A DNA stretch of 64,000 bases, from contig JAOAJF010000001.1 in the NCBI GenBank assembly GCA_026414325.1, forward strand, positions 14,898 to 78,897, in the 5' to 3' direction. A program made the position numbers and the translations under genes. The notes beneath the pieces were generated by a model that searched no databases, had not been told where the DNA came from, and saw nothing but the letters and a program-made list of their open reading frames with translations. Origin of the DNA: Microcaldota archaeon. GTDB lineage: Archaea > Micrarchaeota > Micrarchaeia > Anstonellales > Anstonellaceae. Positions 23,521 through 32,660 of the stretch are shown in pieces. Within the stretch, counting starts at the first letter, position 1; every line of letters starts with the position of its first letter.

Positions 23521-25104
23521 ATGGCAGCGATAAAGATTTTAGTACAAGAGCTAAAGGCTCTCTCTTCTTTAAACGAAAAAGAATTGGAAGAGATTTTAAG
23601 TTCTATAGGAGTTCCTATAGAATCTAAAACAACTACTGAATGGGAGCTAGAAATTACTCCAAACAGACCAGATCTGCTTTCTGTAGAGGGATTAGCAAGG
23701 GCTTGTTATTGCTTTAAGTATTCTAAATTAAAACCTTATAGAGCTATTCAATCAGATTTAAATTTATTTGTAGACAGCTCTACTAAAAATGTAAGGCCCT
23801 ATATTGGTGGTGCTCTAATAAAAAACTTAAAATTAGACCAAAACTTTCTAAACTCTTTAATTCAACTTCAGGAAAAAATCCACCAAACTCTTGGTCGAAA
23901 AAGAAAAAAAGTAGCAATAGGTCTTCATGATATTTCAAAAGCCCAACCACCATTTTTTTATTATGCTACTAGTTCAGACATAAAATTTGTTCCTTTAGGT
24001 TTTGATAGAGAGCTTTCTTGTTCTCAAATACTAACAGAGCATCCAAAAGGCCAAGAATATGGCCATCTAATAAAAGGAAAGTATCCAATCTTAGAAGATA
24101 GTAAAAAAAATGTTTTATCTTTTCCACCTATAATTAATGGTGAATTTAGTAAAGTAAGTTTAGATACTCACACACTTTTTATAGACTGTACCGGAACTGA
24201 TGAAAAAACAATTTTATTTGTTGTAAATATTCTTTGTGCTGTTTTTGCAGATAGAGGCGCACAGGTTTATCAAATAAAAATAAACAAAAAACCCTATCCT
24301 TTATTTAAAGAATTAAAAACAAAATACAACTTTAATTTTTCAAATAAGATTTTAGGACTTAACCTCAGCCTAAAAAAACACAAATCCTTGCTTCTTAAAA
24401 TGGGCCACAAATTACAAAAAAATTTTGTTCTTTCCCCTTCATTTAGAGCTGATATTTTAGATACAATCGATATTGTAGAAGATTTGGCGATAGCTTATGG
24501 TTATAATAACTTTAAACCAACATTGCCGGACTTTTTTTCTATTGGCCAAGAAGAAAAAAATTATGACTGGCTTGCTCAATTGCTTGTAGGGGCAGGATTT
24601 TTAGAGGTCTGTAGTTGGATATTAACTAATAAAAATGTTTTACATAAAGCAGAATGTAGCAAAGCTTATGTAGAGGTTTCCAATCCACTTACAGAAGAAT
24701 TTTCAACTTTAAGAAATTGGCTTTATCCAAACTTTTTAGAAATCTTTTCTATTTCAAAATCCTCAAAAATGCCTCAAAAAATTTTTGAAATTGGCCCAGT
24801 ATTTATCCAAGAAGAGAACAAAATAATACAAAAAACAAATTGTTGCTTTGCAATTTGTTCTCCAAAAGCAAATCTTACTGAATTGATCTCTACTCTAAAA
24901 TCAATATTTAGTTTAGTAAATTTAGACTATAAATTAGAAAAGACTTCTAATGAAACTTTTATTGAAGGTAGAATTGGAAAAATTCTTATAAATAAAAAAC
25001 CAGTTGGGCTAATTGGTGAAATTCACCCAAAAATCTTGGAAAATTTTTCAATCGAGCAACCAGTAGTAGTATGCGAATTTTGCTTAGATGAGTTAAACCT
25101 TTAA
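23521..25104 (+). CDS. pheT: Phenylalanyl-tRNA synthetase beta subunit
   Basis: 527-residue partner of PheS. Visible parts are the N-terminal domain with LEITPNRPDLLSVEGLARA (about 44-62), the B3/4 editing domain (about 95-255, including HDISKA and QEYGHLIKGKYPILED), the B5 DNA-binding-like domain with SPSFRADILDTIDIVEDLAIAYGYNN, and the catalytic-like domain to the end with GLIGEIHPKILENF. Length is typical of archaeal PheT, which lacks the bacterial anticodon-binding and EMAP domains. It is followed by tRNA-Glu. Confidence 0.95.
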   Translation: MAAIKILVQELKALSSLNEKELEEILSSIGVPIESKTTTEWELEITPNRPDLLSVEGLARACYCFKYSKLKPYRAIQSDLNLFVDSSTKNVRPYIGGALIKNLKLDQNFLNSLIQLQEKIHQTLGRKRKKVAIGLHDISKAQPPFFYYATSSDIKFVPLGFDRELSCSQILTEHPKGQEYGHLIKGKYPILEDSKKNVLSFPPIINGEFSKVSLDTHTLFIDCTGTDEKTILFVVNILCAVFADRGAQVYQIKINKKPYPLFKELKTKYNFNFSNKILGLNLSLKKHKSLLLKMGHKLQKNFVLSPSFRADILDTIDIVEDLAIAYGYNNFKPTLPDFFSIGQEEKNYDWLAQLLVGAGFLEVCSWILTNKNVLHKAECSKAYVEVSNPLTEEFSTLRNWLYPNFLEIFSISKSSKMPQKIFEIGPVFIQEENKIIQKTNCCFAICSPKANLTELISTLKSIFSLVNLDYKLEKTSNETFIEGRIGKILINKKPVGLIGEIHPKILENFSIEQPVVVCEFCLDELNL

Positions 25105-25148
25105 TTTAGTATTATTTTTAAAGCCTTCTTTATAATATATTTTTACAT

Positions 25149-25223
25149 GCTCCGATAGTCTAGCCCGGTCAAGGACGCCGGCCTTTCAAGCCGGTAACCC
25201 GGGTTCAAATCCCGGTCGGAGCG
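25149..25223 (+). tRNA. tRNA-Glu(TTC)
   Basis: Acceptor GCTCCGA (25149-25155) pairs with TCGGAGC (25216-25222), discriminator G, no encoded CCA. The anticodon stem CCGGC/GCCGG encloses CTTTCAA, anticodon TTC. T-stem CCGGG/CCCGG with TTCAAAT loop. No intron. It is 44 bases downstream of the pheT stop; TATAATATATTTT just upstream of it may contain its TATA element. The T-rich tail after 25223 runs into the convergent tmk gene. Confidence 0.92.
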
Positions 25224-25232
25224 TTTTATTTT

Positions 25233-25817
25233 CTATTTTTTAAAAAGCTCCTTTTTTATTTGCTCAAAAATAGTTTTTTTATCCTCTTGAGCGTCAAGTT
25301 TTACCCATTTTTTAGAATAAAAATTCATTTTATAGAGCAATTCATAATTTTGTTCTATTTTGTTTAATTTTTCTAAATCTTTTTCAAATCTATCTGGAAG
25401 TTTATTTTTTAGTTTTCTTTGAATAGCAACTTGTGGATTTATACTAAGCCAAAAAACATAATCTGGTTTAATCATTTTTAAGGATTTTATATACTCTATT
25501 CTTTTTTCAATACTCTTTTCTACTGATTGATAAGCAATTGTAGAAAAAAAGTATCTGTCAGAAATTACCCAACCTTTATTCAAACATTCTAAAATTCTTG
25601 GCTGCTGGCTTTCTATATCTTTCAAATATTCAAAAAAAGCCTCATCTTCGTCCAATTCTATTTTTTGTGTTAAAAATTCTCTAATTTTTTTAGCCTTTTT
25701 TGTTGGATATTTAAAAACAAAAAATTTTTCCTTTTGTTTTTTTAATTCATTTTTTAGCAGCTGCAGCTGAGTGCCTTTGCCAGACCCATCTATTCCTTCA
25801 AATACTACAAATACCAT
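25233..25817 (-). CDS. tmk: Thymidylate kinase
   Basis: Phosphorylates dTMP to dTDP. P-loop FEGIDGSGKGTQLQLL at the N-terminus, the DR-Y motif in VISDRYFFSTIAYQ (about 93-106), and a LID region around NPQVAIQRKLKNK and PDRFEKD. I start at the ATG at 25817 because TTTATAAA is centred 26 bases upstream, giving 194 residues; an upstream ATG at 25862 would add 15 residues without family support. Divergent from pus10. It converges with tRNA-Glu. Confidence 0.93.
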   Translation of the reverse strand: MVFVVFEGIDGSGKGTQLQLLKNELKKQKEKFFVFKYPTKKAKKIREFLTQKIELDEDEAFFEYLKDIESQQPRILECLNKGWVISDRYFFSTIAYQSVEKSIEKRIEYIKSLKMIKPDYVFWLSINPQVAIQRKLKNKLPDRFEKDLEKLNKIEQNYELLYKMNFYSKKWVKLDAQEDKKTIFEQIKKELFKK

Positions 25818-25895
25818 ACTTTTTTTATTAGCAAGAGTCTTTATAAATAATTCTAAAAGCATAATCTTTTTTATCTAATTTTTTATTTTATTTAT

Positions 25896-26957
25896 ATGCT
25901 TAATTATGAACTTTTAGAACAAAAATTAACAAAGCTCTGTCTTAGTGCTATACAATTGGCAAAAGCTTATCCAAACTCTAAAACTTTCTATCTTCAGACA
26001 CACATTGATAAAAGTCTGGTGGCTAAATTGGAAGAGCCTGAACAAACACCTATTGAAAAATTCATGGCATTAAAAAATTTATTAAACCAAAAGGCTTTAG
26101 AAATTTTTAAAAAAAATTCTGATTTGGTTTTAGATCAGCAGGACCCACAACTTCTTATTTCTTTAGACTTATCAAATGATAAACTAACGCTAAAACATTC
26201 TAATGTTTATATTTATTTTAATTATCTAAAAAAATCAAGAGAATATGCTCAACATATCTGGGCTTGCAGCTCTTGTAAGGGAAAAGGCTGTCAGAAATGT
26301 AATTTCAAAAAAGAAAAATACCCCTCAGTAGAATCTGTTTTAAGAGAAGTTTTTATAAAAGAATTTAAAGCCTCAGATGTTATTTTACATTCTTCTGGAA
26401 GAGAGGATGTGGATGTTTTAACATTAGGTAATGGAAGGCCAGCAGTGCTTGAAATAGTTTCTCCTTTGCTTGAGCCAGAAAAAATAGACTTAAATAAAAT
26501 TTGTTTAAAAATAAAAGAAAATTATCCTATCGAGCTTTTAGAGCCAAGATTTGTAAAAAAGTTTTGGGTAGAAGCTATTTGTACTTCTCATTTTAACAAA
26601 GAATATCTTGCAGTAGTTTATTGCCAAAAAAGAGCTTTAGAACTTTCTGACTTTGAAAAATTAAAATCAAAACTTCCAATCTGCTTGCATCAAAGAACTC
26701 CTCTTAGAGTGTTAAAAAGGCGTTCAGATATTGTAAGAAAAAGATATATTCTGGATTTAACTTTAGAAAAAATTTTAGATGGTAAGTTAGTAATTAGAAT
26801 CTATGCTGAGGCTGGAACTTACATAAAAGAATTTGTGAGTGGGGATGAAGGGCGAACCAAACCATCTATTAGCTCTATTTTAGAACTTCCTTGTATCTGC
26901 CAAGAGCTTACACTAATTAAAGTCGATGATTTTTTTGTAAAAACTCTAAAATTATAA
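25896..26957 (+). CDS. pus10: tRNA pseudouridine synthase Pus10
   Basis: Makes pseudouridine 54 and 55 in the T-loop of archaeal tRNAs. The zinc-type cluster CSSCKGKGCQKC is near residue 128, the catalytic-Asp motif is GREDVDVLTLGNGRPAVLEI (about 167-186), and AEAGTYIKEFVSGDEGRTKPS (about 305) is the family's C-terminal signature. At 353 residues it is shorter than most archaeal Pus10 (around 390-430), with the loss in the N-terminal THUMP-like part. Together with trm56 at 8405 it would modify T-loop positions 54-56. Its end overlaps the convergent prepilin peptidase by six bases. Confidence 0.92.
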   Translation: MLNYELLEQKLTKLCLSAIQLAKAYPNSKTFYLQTHIDKSLVAKLEEPEQTPIEKFMALKNLLNQKALEIFKKNSDLVLDQQDPQLLISLDLSNDKLTLKHSNVYIYFNYLKKSREYAQHIWACSSCKGKGCQKCNFKKEKYPSVESVLREVFIKEFKASDVILHSSGREDVDVLTLGNGRPAVLEIVSPLLEPEKIDLNKICLKIKENYPIELLEPRFVKKFWVEAICTSHFNKEYLAVVYCQKRALELSDFEKLKSKLPICLHQRTPLRVLKRRSDIVRKRYILDLTLEKILDGKLVIRIYAEAGTYIKEFVSGDEGRTKPSISSILELPCICQELTLIKVDDFFVKTLKL

Positions 26958-27839
26958 AATATTGCTCAAAAGAGTTAGTAGGTCTCCAAACAAAATTCCA
27001 AATATTAGTCCAAGTAAAATATGTGGCACAAACGGGGGGAGATTTTTATAAAGAGCAATCTTTTTTCCTTTAATTGCTTTCATTTTTTGGTATTGCTCCT
27101 TTGTTACTAGTCTTTTTAGATCATATTTTTTTACAAGTTCTTGATCCATTTTTTCTACAGCAATCATATCCTCTGGTTCTACATTTTTAACATCAACAAA
27201 TTCTATCATTGCATCGTGTATCACATTCTTAAATAGAGTATAATAAGCTATAAAAATAACCATTAAACTTATTGCAATAATGTAGGCTGGTCCAACTAAA
27301 GCCAAAATCTCTATTCTGCTGCTAATAACATACAAAAAGACTAAATAGCTAAGTAATACCAAAAACGCACTCAAGGCGTTCTTTCTTTCAATTTTATTAA
27401 TATTTTTTATAACTGCTGTTAAGGTATACAAAAAAACATAGAGAATAAAACTAATTGAAGCAAAAACAAATACATTAAAAATAAATGGTAATATGAAAAA
27501 TCCACTAACAATCAAAAACATTTTTGGCTGATAAGGCAAAACCATAGTGATTGAGCTAAGAATGTAGCCATCTGCCCCACCAATCTGGCCTGCTCTATAC
27601 AAAAAATAAAAAATTATAAAAACTAAAACACCAAAAATAGTAGCTGAAAAAAAATTTTGTAAATCAAGTAAATTTACTAAAAACGAAATAGCCAAAAATC
27701 CATACAAAATATTAGTTGGTATGTTTTTTTTATTAAAAATATCATAATAAGCTGCTATTGTAGTTCCAACCAAAGCAATTATTATTCTTAATAATTCAAA
27801 CTGCATCTCTTGCCCAGTAAAAAAACCAAAAAGTTCCAT
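26952..27839 (-). CDS. Prepilin/preflagellin peptidase (FlaK/PilD type)
   Basis: 295-residue polytopic aspartic peptidase that trims type IV pilin-like leaders. The first catalytic Asp is in AAYYDIFNKKNIPTN (about 35) and the second in GQIGGADGYI (about 93), the archaeal equivalent of GxGD. About eight membrane helices are visible, with a cytoplasmic charged insert (about 215-265) that is longer than usual and has EPEDMIAVEKMDQELVKKYD. The product would process the prepilin-like protein at 12027-12449 and others elsewhere. Confidence 0.88.
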   Translation of the reverse strand: MELFGFFTGQEMQFELLRIIIALVGTTIAAYYDIFNKKNIPTNILYGFLAISFLVNLLDLQNFFSATIFGVLVFIIFYFLYRAGQIGGADGYILSSITMVLPYQPKMFLIVSGFFILPFIFNVFVFASISFILYVFLYTLTAVIKNINKIERKNALSAFLVLLSYLVFLYVISSRIEILALVGPAYIIAISLMVIFIAYYTLFKNVIHDAMIEFVDVKNVEPEDMIAVEKMDQELVKKYDLKRLVTKEQYQKMKAIKGKKIALYKNLPPFVPHILLGLIFGILFGDLLTLLSNIL

Positions 27840-27907
27840 ATTTTGTTTTTTTCTTTACTTTTTAAAAATTTATCTTTATTTCTATCTTAATTTTATTTCT
27901 TGCCTTT

Positions 27908-30439
27908 TTAGTCAAACTGAAAAAGCCCTTTTTGGTTTCCACCAAGTTTTAAATCATCAGCATTTATTCCCAATTCTTTTAATATTCTTAAAACTGCAGG
28001 AATAACCTGGTGGTTAATATAATATTCTGAGTCATAGTTTTTTGCATATTCTACTGTTTCTGCTTTTAGAGAAATGTTTGTTAAAGAGCTTTTTTTAGTT
28101 TGAGCTTGTTTTAGCCTTTTGCAATTTTTAAATAAATCCTCTGGAGCATTCAAATCTTTTGTAATCACAAATCTAATTATCGAGCCTCTTGTAAGTTTTT
28201 CTCCCTTTGTTTTTCTATTGAATTTTAGTGCAGCAACAAGCTCAGGAGACTTTGCTTCATAATCTTCTAAATTTTTTGTTAATTGTGTTTCTATAATCAT
28301 TTTTTCAATAGGAACTTTGTTTTCTCTTATTTGTTTAATTGTTTCTTTTACAACATCAATAGCCTTTTGTTGAGAACCTTCCTTTAGTATCGCCTCTAGA
28401 ACTTTTTTTTGCGTCTCTTTTGCAATGATTGCCCAATCTCTTCTCACAAGTTCAAAGCCCCTGATCTTAATTCCACCATTCTCGTCTAATAGTGCATATT
28501 TTTTCTTTGCCCCAGTATACTCTTCCTTTTTTTCAATTTTTTTGGATACAAAAACACCTCGAGGATAATATGCTTCCAGCTCCAGCTCCATAGTGCCTGG
28601 CAAAGAAGAATTATATTTTTCCATCCAATTTAAAGCATCTTGCTTTGTTTTATTATTTAATAACAAAAACACAGAATCTGTATCCGCATATAAAACTTCA
28701 AAACCATTTTTTTGAGCATCCTCTATAGTTTTATTTATAAAATATCTTCCCCATGCAGTTATAGATTGAGCACAAGCCCTCGAATAGTACCTGCTTCTAG
28801 CAAAAGCCAAATATCCATAATAAGAATTTGCCAATATTTTTAATGACTGCTGTCTTGCCCATATCGTTTTATATTCTGTACTAGCCGGCTGAAGTTTTTT
28901 TAGCATATTCTTAAGCTCAGAGCGAGCATTAAGAATTTTTTCTAAAATGTAGGGTATTATTCCTTTTGGCTCTTTTAAAAATTTTACTCCAATTGGGCTA
29001 ACATAGTACTCTCCTTCTTTATATTTATGCTCCTCTTCTTTTGCTATTATAGTAAATGGGTCAATATTGTGTGAAATAATAATCGAGGGATATAATCCTC
29101 TAAAATCAAACACCATTATTTTTTCATAAATTCCTGGATTTGGGGTTTTTACAAATGCTCCTTCAATTGGGTTTAATGCTCTCTCTCTAGCAGTCTGCTC
29201 ATCTGGCTTATTTGGAACCACTTCGTTTCTTTTTGTAGCATGGTGCAATATCAAAGATTCTATAAGTTGAGAAGAAGTTGCTCCGATTGTATCTGAAAGA
29301 GGCAAACATGTAACCTTAGACAATTCTACTTCTAAAGGTAATATTTTTTTTGTTATTTCCAAAGTAGCTCTTGCATCAAATAAAGAATATTCAAAAAGTT
29401 TGTCTAAGTTTTTTTCTTCATCCCAAATTTTATAAATTTCGAGGCGGTCTATCTCCTTTTTCCATTCACTTTCTTGTACTATACTTTGGTAGGCAGTTTC
29501 AAGAGTATAACGATTTAATTTATATGTACCAATAAAAGAAAAAAATCTTAAAACTGGATAGAGGTCAATATGAACTCTACCATTTATTAAAATTTTCTGA
29601 TATTGCCCTCTTTTATCTATTCTTATAGAAGTTCCATCTTTAGCAATATCTAGCTTGATATTGTGTTTTTTTGCTCTTTCTATTATATAGGGAATATCAA
29701 AATTTGCAGAATTAAACCCAACTAAAACTTCTGGGTCAAGTTCTTTTATTATTTTTACAAAATTCTCTATAATCTCTTTTTCATTTTCAAAAACTTTAAC
29801 ATAAGGCAATGAGCTTTTTTTATAGCTAAGAACTTCCCCTTTTTCTATATTATTTTCTTCATCTAAAAAATAATACGAGATCATAAGGATTGGGTCCTTA
29901 TCTGGTCTGGGCATACCCTGAGGATTATATGTTTCAATATCTAAAGCAATAATTCTTAGCTTTGTGTCTTTTTCTTCAAATCCTAAAATTTCTTTTATCC
30001 ATCTGCCCTCTCTTTTGTATTTTATTTTGTAAAAAGGGCCAAGTCCTTTATCTATAAGATATCTTCTTCCAAACAAGATATCGTATTCGTATTTTTCATA
30101 AGTTTTTATCAACTCTCTAAAAATCGGAACATCTGAAGGGTATTTAAAATAAACTTTTAGCAATTCTTTTTCTTTTCCTTTTACTATTTTTTTCACTTGT
30201 TCAATTTTTATAGGTTTTATTTCTCTACCTTTTTGTATTGTTTTTAGTGCAAGTATTTTTTGTGCTTCTGAATAAGGAGCATCTACATAAAAATAAGGAA
30301 GATATTTATCATACAAATAAAATGTTTTTTTTGCTTTTAGTAAAAGCCTAACAATAGTTTCATCGTTTTTTATAATATAATCTGTATCAAGCAAAATAGC
30401 ACTTTTAATTTTTATTTTTTTTTCACTATTTTTTTCCAT
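27908..30439 (-). CDS. polB: Family B DNA polymerase
   Basis: 843-residue replicative polymerase with proofreading. Exo I is IIALDIETYNP (about 165), Exo II VGFNSANFDIPYI, Exo III YSLFDARATLEI; polymerase motif A is VFDFRGLYPSIIISHNI (about 435), motif B KILANSYYGYLAFARSRYYS (about 540), motif C YADTDSVFLL (about 580). The C-terminal end LGGNQKGLFQFD contains QKGLFQF, a PCNA-interacting peptide of the QxxLxxF kind. I prefer the ATG at 30439 to the GTG six bases earlier. Single chain, no fragment split. Follows the coiled-coil gene by 19 bases on the same strand. Confidence 0.95.
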   Translation of the reverse strand: MEKNSEKKIKIKSAILLDTDYIIKNDETIVRLLLKAKKTFYLYDKYLPYFYVDAPYSEAQKILALKTIQKGREIKPIKIEQVKKIVKGKEKELLKVYFKYPSDVPIFRELIKTYEKYEYDILFGRRYLIDKGLGPFYKIKYKREGRWIKEILGFEEKDTKLRIIALDIETYNPQGMPRPDKDPILMISYYFLDEENNIEKGEVLSYKKSSLPYVKVFENEKEIIENFVKIIKELDPEVLVGFNSANFDIPYIIERAKKHNIKLDIAKDGTSIRIDKRGQYQKILINGRVHIDLYPVLRFFSFIGTYKLNRYTLETAYQSIVQESEWKKEIDRLEIYKIWDEEKNLDKLFEYSLFDARATLEITKKILPLEVELSKVTCLPLSDTIGATSSQLIESLILHHATKRNEVVPNKPDEQTARERALNPIEGAFVKTPNPGIYEKIMVFDFRGLYPSIIISHNIDPFTIIAKEEEHKYKEGEYYVSPIGVKFLKEPKGIIPYILEKILNARSELKNMLKKLQPASTEYKTIWARQQSLKILANSYYGYLAFARSRYYSRACAQSITAWGRYFINKTIEDAQKNGFEVLYADTDSVFLLLNNKTKQDALNWMEKYNSSLPGTMELELEAYYPRGVFVSKKIEKKEEYTGAKKKYALLDENGGIKIRGFELVRRDWAIIAKETQKKVLEAILKEGSQQKAIDVVKETIKQIRENKVPIEKMIIETQLTKNLEDYEAKSPELVAALKFNRKTKGEKLTRGSIIRFVITKDLNAPEDLFKNCKRLKQAQTKKSSLTNISLKAETVEYAKNYDSEYYINHQVIPAVLRILKELGINADDLKLGGNQKGLFQFD

Positions 30440-30458
30440 AAGCACTATCTATTAAAAA

Positions 30459-31028
30459 TTATTTTTGTTCTTTTTGGCTCATTTTTACAATGTCTTCTAA
30501 AGTAAGATATGCTTCTTCTTTTTGAGGCTGTGTTCTAAATTTTTCCTCCTTTTTTCCTTCTTTTTTTGCTTGCTTTTTCTGTACTTTGGCCTTTGATGAA
30601 TAAGCAATTATCTTTTTATAAATCTCATCCAGCTCTCCAATTATATTTCCAAGCTTCTTTTTTATCTCGTTCTTTCTACTTATTTGTTCTTTAAGCTCTG
30701 CTTTCAATTTTTTTATAGCTTCCCATTCCTCTTTATTTTTCATATTCTCTTCTAGCTCTTTTTTTAGCTGCTCGATTTTTTTAATCGCTTCTTTTTCCTG
30801 TGCAGCAGTAAAAGCAGAAGTTGAAATATAAAATTCTAATTTTTCAATTTTCTTTGCTATTAAGTCTGGATCTGCTTTTTTATCAGAAGGAGTTTTTCTT
30901 TGCAATTCCTCTCGAAGTTTTTTTATTTGGAGGTTAACTTTTCTAAGCTCTTTTAAGATCTCTATTTTTTGCTTTGTTTTATTTTCCATTTCTTCTTTTA
31001 GTGCCTTTATATCTTCCATACTAATCAT
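30459..31028 (-). CDS. Coiled-coil protein of the archaeal COG1340 type
   Basis: 189 residues almost entirely helical with heptad repeats from 5 to about 145. The segment IEKLEFYISTSAFTAAQEKEAI matches the conserved centre of archaeal coiled-coil proteins grouped as COG1340. A basic linker (KAKVQKKQAKKEGKKEEK) leads to a C-terminal acidic helix. Function not established. A TATA-like TTTATAAAT lies some 41 bases upstream, so this transcript would carry a short leader. Precedes polB on the same strand. Confidence 0.78.
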   Translation of the reverse strand: MISMEDIKALKEEMENKTKQKIEILKELRKVNLQIKKLREELQRKTPSDKKADPDLIAKKIEKLEFYISTSAFTAAQEKEAIKKIEQLKKELEENMKNKEEWEAIKKLKAELKEQISRKNEIKKKLGNIIGELDEIYKKIIAYSSKAKVQKKQAKKEGKKEEKFRTQPQKEEAYLTLEDIVKMSQKEQK

Positions 31029-31113
31029 CTAATTTGGATATTCTTGTTATGAACCAAAAAATTTATAAATAAAATTCAATTTCAGTTTTTTTTAATATAT
31101 TTTTATGTAGAAA

Positions 31114-31123
31114 TTTTTATAAA
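31114..31123 (+). promoter_or_regulatory. TATA box of the structured RNA candidate
   Basis: TTTTTATAAA on the + strand would place a transcription start near 31146, exactly where base composition switches from AT-rich to GC-rich. Confidence 0.4.
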
Positions 31124-31145
31124 GGTAGCCTTCCTTATTTATATT

Positions 31146-31230
31146 GCCTATCCGTCTTTTGCCCACTTTTGTGGGGTCTGGTCGCCTTGCCGGTGTCGCT
31201 ATTTCTTCTTGACGCCGGCATAAAAAAAGC
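31146..31230 (+). ncRNA. Structured GC-rich RNA candidate
   Basis: In a very AT-rich genome this non-coding gap holds a GC-rich stretch with two hairpins. CCCAC (31162-31166) and GTGGG (31171-31175) close a TTTT loop. GCCGGTGTC (31189-31197) pairs over nine positions (one G-U) with GACGCCGGC (31211-31219) around a 13-base loop. A TATA box at 31114-31123 has the right distance for transcription on the + strand; both neighbouring genes are on the minus strand. It does not fit SRP RNA, RNase P RNA, a tRNA or, by visible boxes, C/D or H/ACA sRNA. A minus-strand leader or terminator is the alternative, but no T-run follows the hairpin on that strand in the expected place. Confidence 0.4.
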
Positions 31231-31243
31231 TCGAGTTTAAAAA

Positions 31244-32461
31244 CTATTCTAAACCTTCCCTATCTTCTATTAAAACCATTTTTTGGTTTTTTAAATCATC
31301 TAATATTGCCTTTCTTATATTTCTTGAAAGGGCTTCTGGAGGAATTACTCCTCTAATTTTAATTTTATCTATATATTTAGAAAAAGTAGCAGCAGCAATT
31401 CCAGTTGGATAAGAAATATATGTAGCTCCAGCAAACTCTTTTGGAATATTTTTTAATGAAGGGTAAACCGCAGTGTATCTAATCTGTAGGGGCCTATAGT
31501 CCTTTATTCCATAAACATCGATGGTGGACGCAAAAACAGAATTTTCTATTGCAGGGCTTGATTCTTTAAGCTCTATCATTTGTTTTGGATTTGGAACTTC
31601 TATATTTAATTTTTTAAATAATTCTATCGGAGCGATGGACGTATTTGCAATTTTTAATTTCTTTTTTGAAAACATACCTAATTGATTTAGAATATAAAAT
31701 AATCTTATATCCTCTCCACTTATTTTATAGTCCACCAGTCTTACGTCTATAAACAGCGGGATAGTACAAACCTCATCTCCTTGTATAGAATAACAAATTT
31801 TTTTTCCAAACCCAGCTGGATAGTGATATTCTTCCTGCCTAGAAAAAGGCAAATCTTTTTTAAATTGGCCATATTCGTAAAACACTGGCTCGGCAGTGAT
31901 CTCTTCTAATGTTAATGTGGCAGACCAGGAAAAAACTAATCTATCAGCTTTATTTTCTTGAATTATTCTAAATTTTATCCATTCTACCTCGTCAAACATC
32001 TCGGAGGCTTCCTTTGCCAACAAATTTGTAACTCCTGGAGAAACACCAGTGTTTATTAAAGCTATCAAATTTTTTTCTTTGAACTCTTGAGAATATTTTA
32101 ATTGATCTGGTTTATAGCCTTCTTCTAGCTCAGAGCACATATCCTGATAATTTGCACCAACTTCTAGCGCAACCCTCATTAAACTTTTATTATACTTTGG
32201 CAAACTCGCATTTAGTATTAGACTTGCTCCCTTTGCAAATTTTATAATTTGTTTTGGTTTAGAAGCATCTGCTTCCACTAATTTTATTTTAGGATTTTTT
32301 TCATCGATGTACTCGAATGCTTTTTTAATATTATTTGTAATACAAATTATTTGAGTATTTTCCTTTTGTTTTGCCAGAAGCTTTGCAATTACTGAGCCAG
32401 TTGCACCAACTCCAACAAGAACAATCTTTTTTTGCTTTTTTTCAACAAGGTTTTTCATCAA
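31244..32461 (-). CDS. Saccharopine dehydrogenase-like oxidoreductase
   Basis: 405 residues. The N-terminal Rossmann motif is VLVGVGATGSVIAKLLA (about 14-30), followed by a second strand with EADASK (about 60) and the LILNASLPKYNKSLMRVALEVGANYQD block and GVSPGVTNLLAKEA typical of the saccharopine dehydrogenase/Lys9-like superfamily. The C-terminal part covers the catalytic-like domain. No lysine pathway gene is nearby, so the substrate is unknown; members of this family also act on carboxynorspermidine and homospermidine, which is a possibility. Its start has a weak upstream site. Confidence 0.8.
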   Translation of the reverse strand: MMKNLVEKKQKKIVLVGVGATGSVIAKLLAKQKENTQIICITNNIKKAFEYIDEKNPKIKLVEADASKPKQIIKFAKGASLILNASLPKYNKSLMRVALEVGANYQDMCSELEEGYKPDQLKYSQEFKEKNLIALINTGVSPGVTNLLAKEASEMFDEVEWIKFRIIQENKADRLVFSWSATLTLEEITAEPVFYEYGQFKKDLPFSRQEEYHYPAGFGKKICYSIQGDEVCTIPLFIDVRLVDYKISGEDIRLFYILNQLGMFSKKKLKIANTSIAPIELFKKLNIEVPNPKQMIELKESSPAIENSVFASTIDVYGIKDYRPLQIRYTAVYPSLKNIPKEFAGATYISYPTGIAAATFSKYIDKIKIRGVIPPEALSRNIRKAILDDLKNQKMVLIEDREGLE

Positions 32462-32660
32462 TTTTATTTTGTATATTAAAATTTTTATTTTTGTGGCTAA
32501 TTTCAGTCTAAAATAGAAAGCGAAAAATTTAAATATTTCTTAGTGTATATATTATATTGTTAACACCATTATAACTTTCAATTATTGATTATTCATAATA
32601 CCAAAAGTTTATCTTTTATTTTTAGTAAACTTAATATTAACATTTTAGGGGGTGGTTGGA

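Noticed and set aside
31146..31230. GC-rich hairpins as a transcription terminator of the saccharopine dehydrogenase-like gene
   Set aside because: On the minus strand the T-run lies before, not after, the hairpin; archaeal termination does not need such a hairpin. Kept as an RNA candidate instead.
32462..32660. Hidden gene in the 199-bp gap before hsp20
   Set aside because: Only AT-rich promoter-like sequence and no frame of useful length on either strand.
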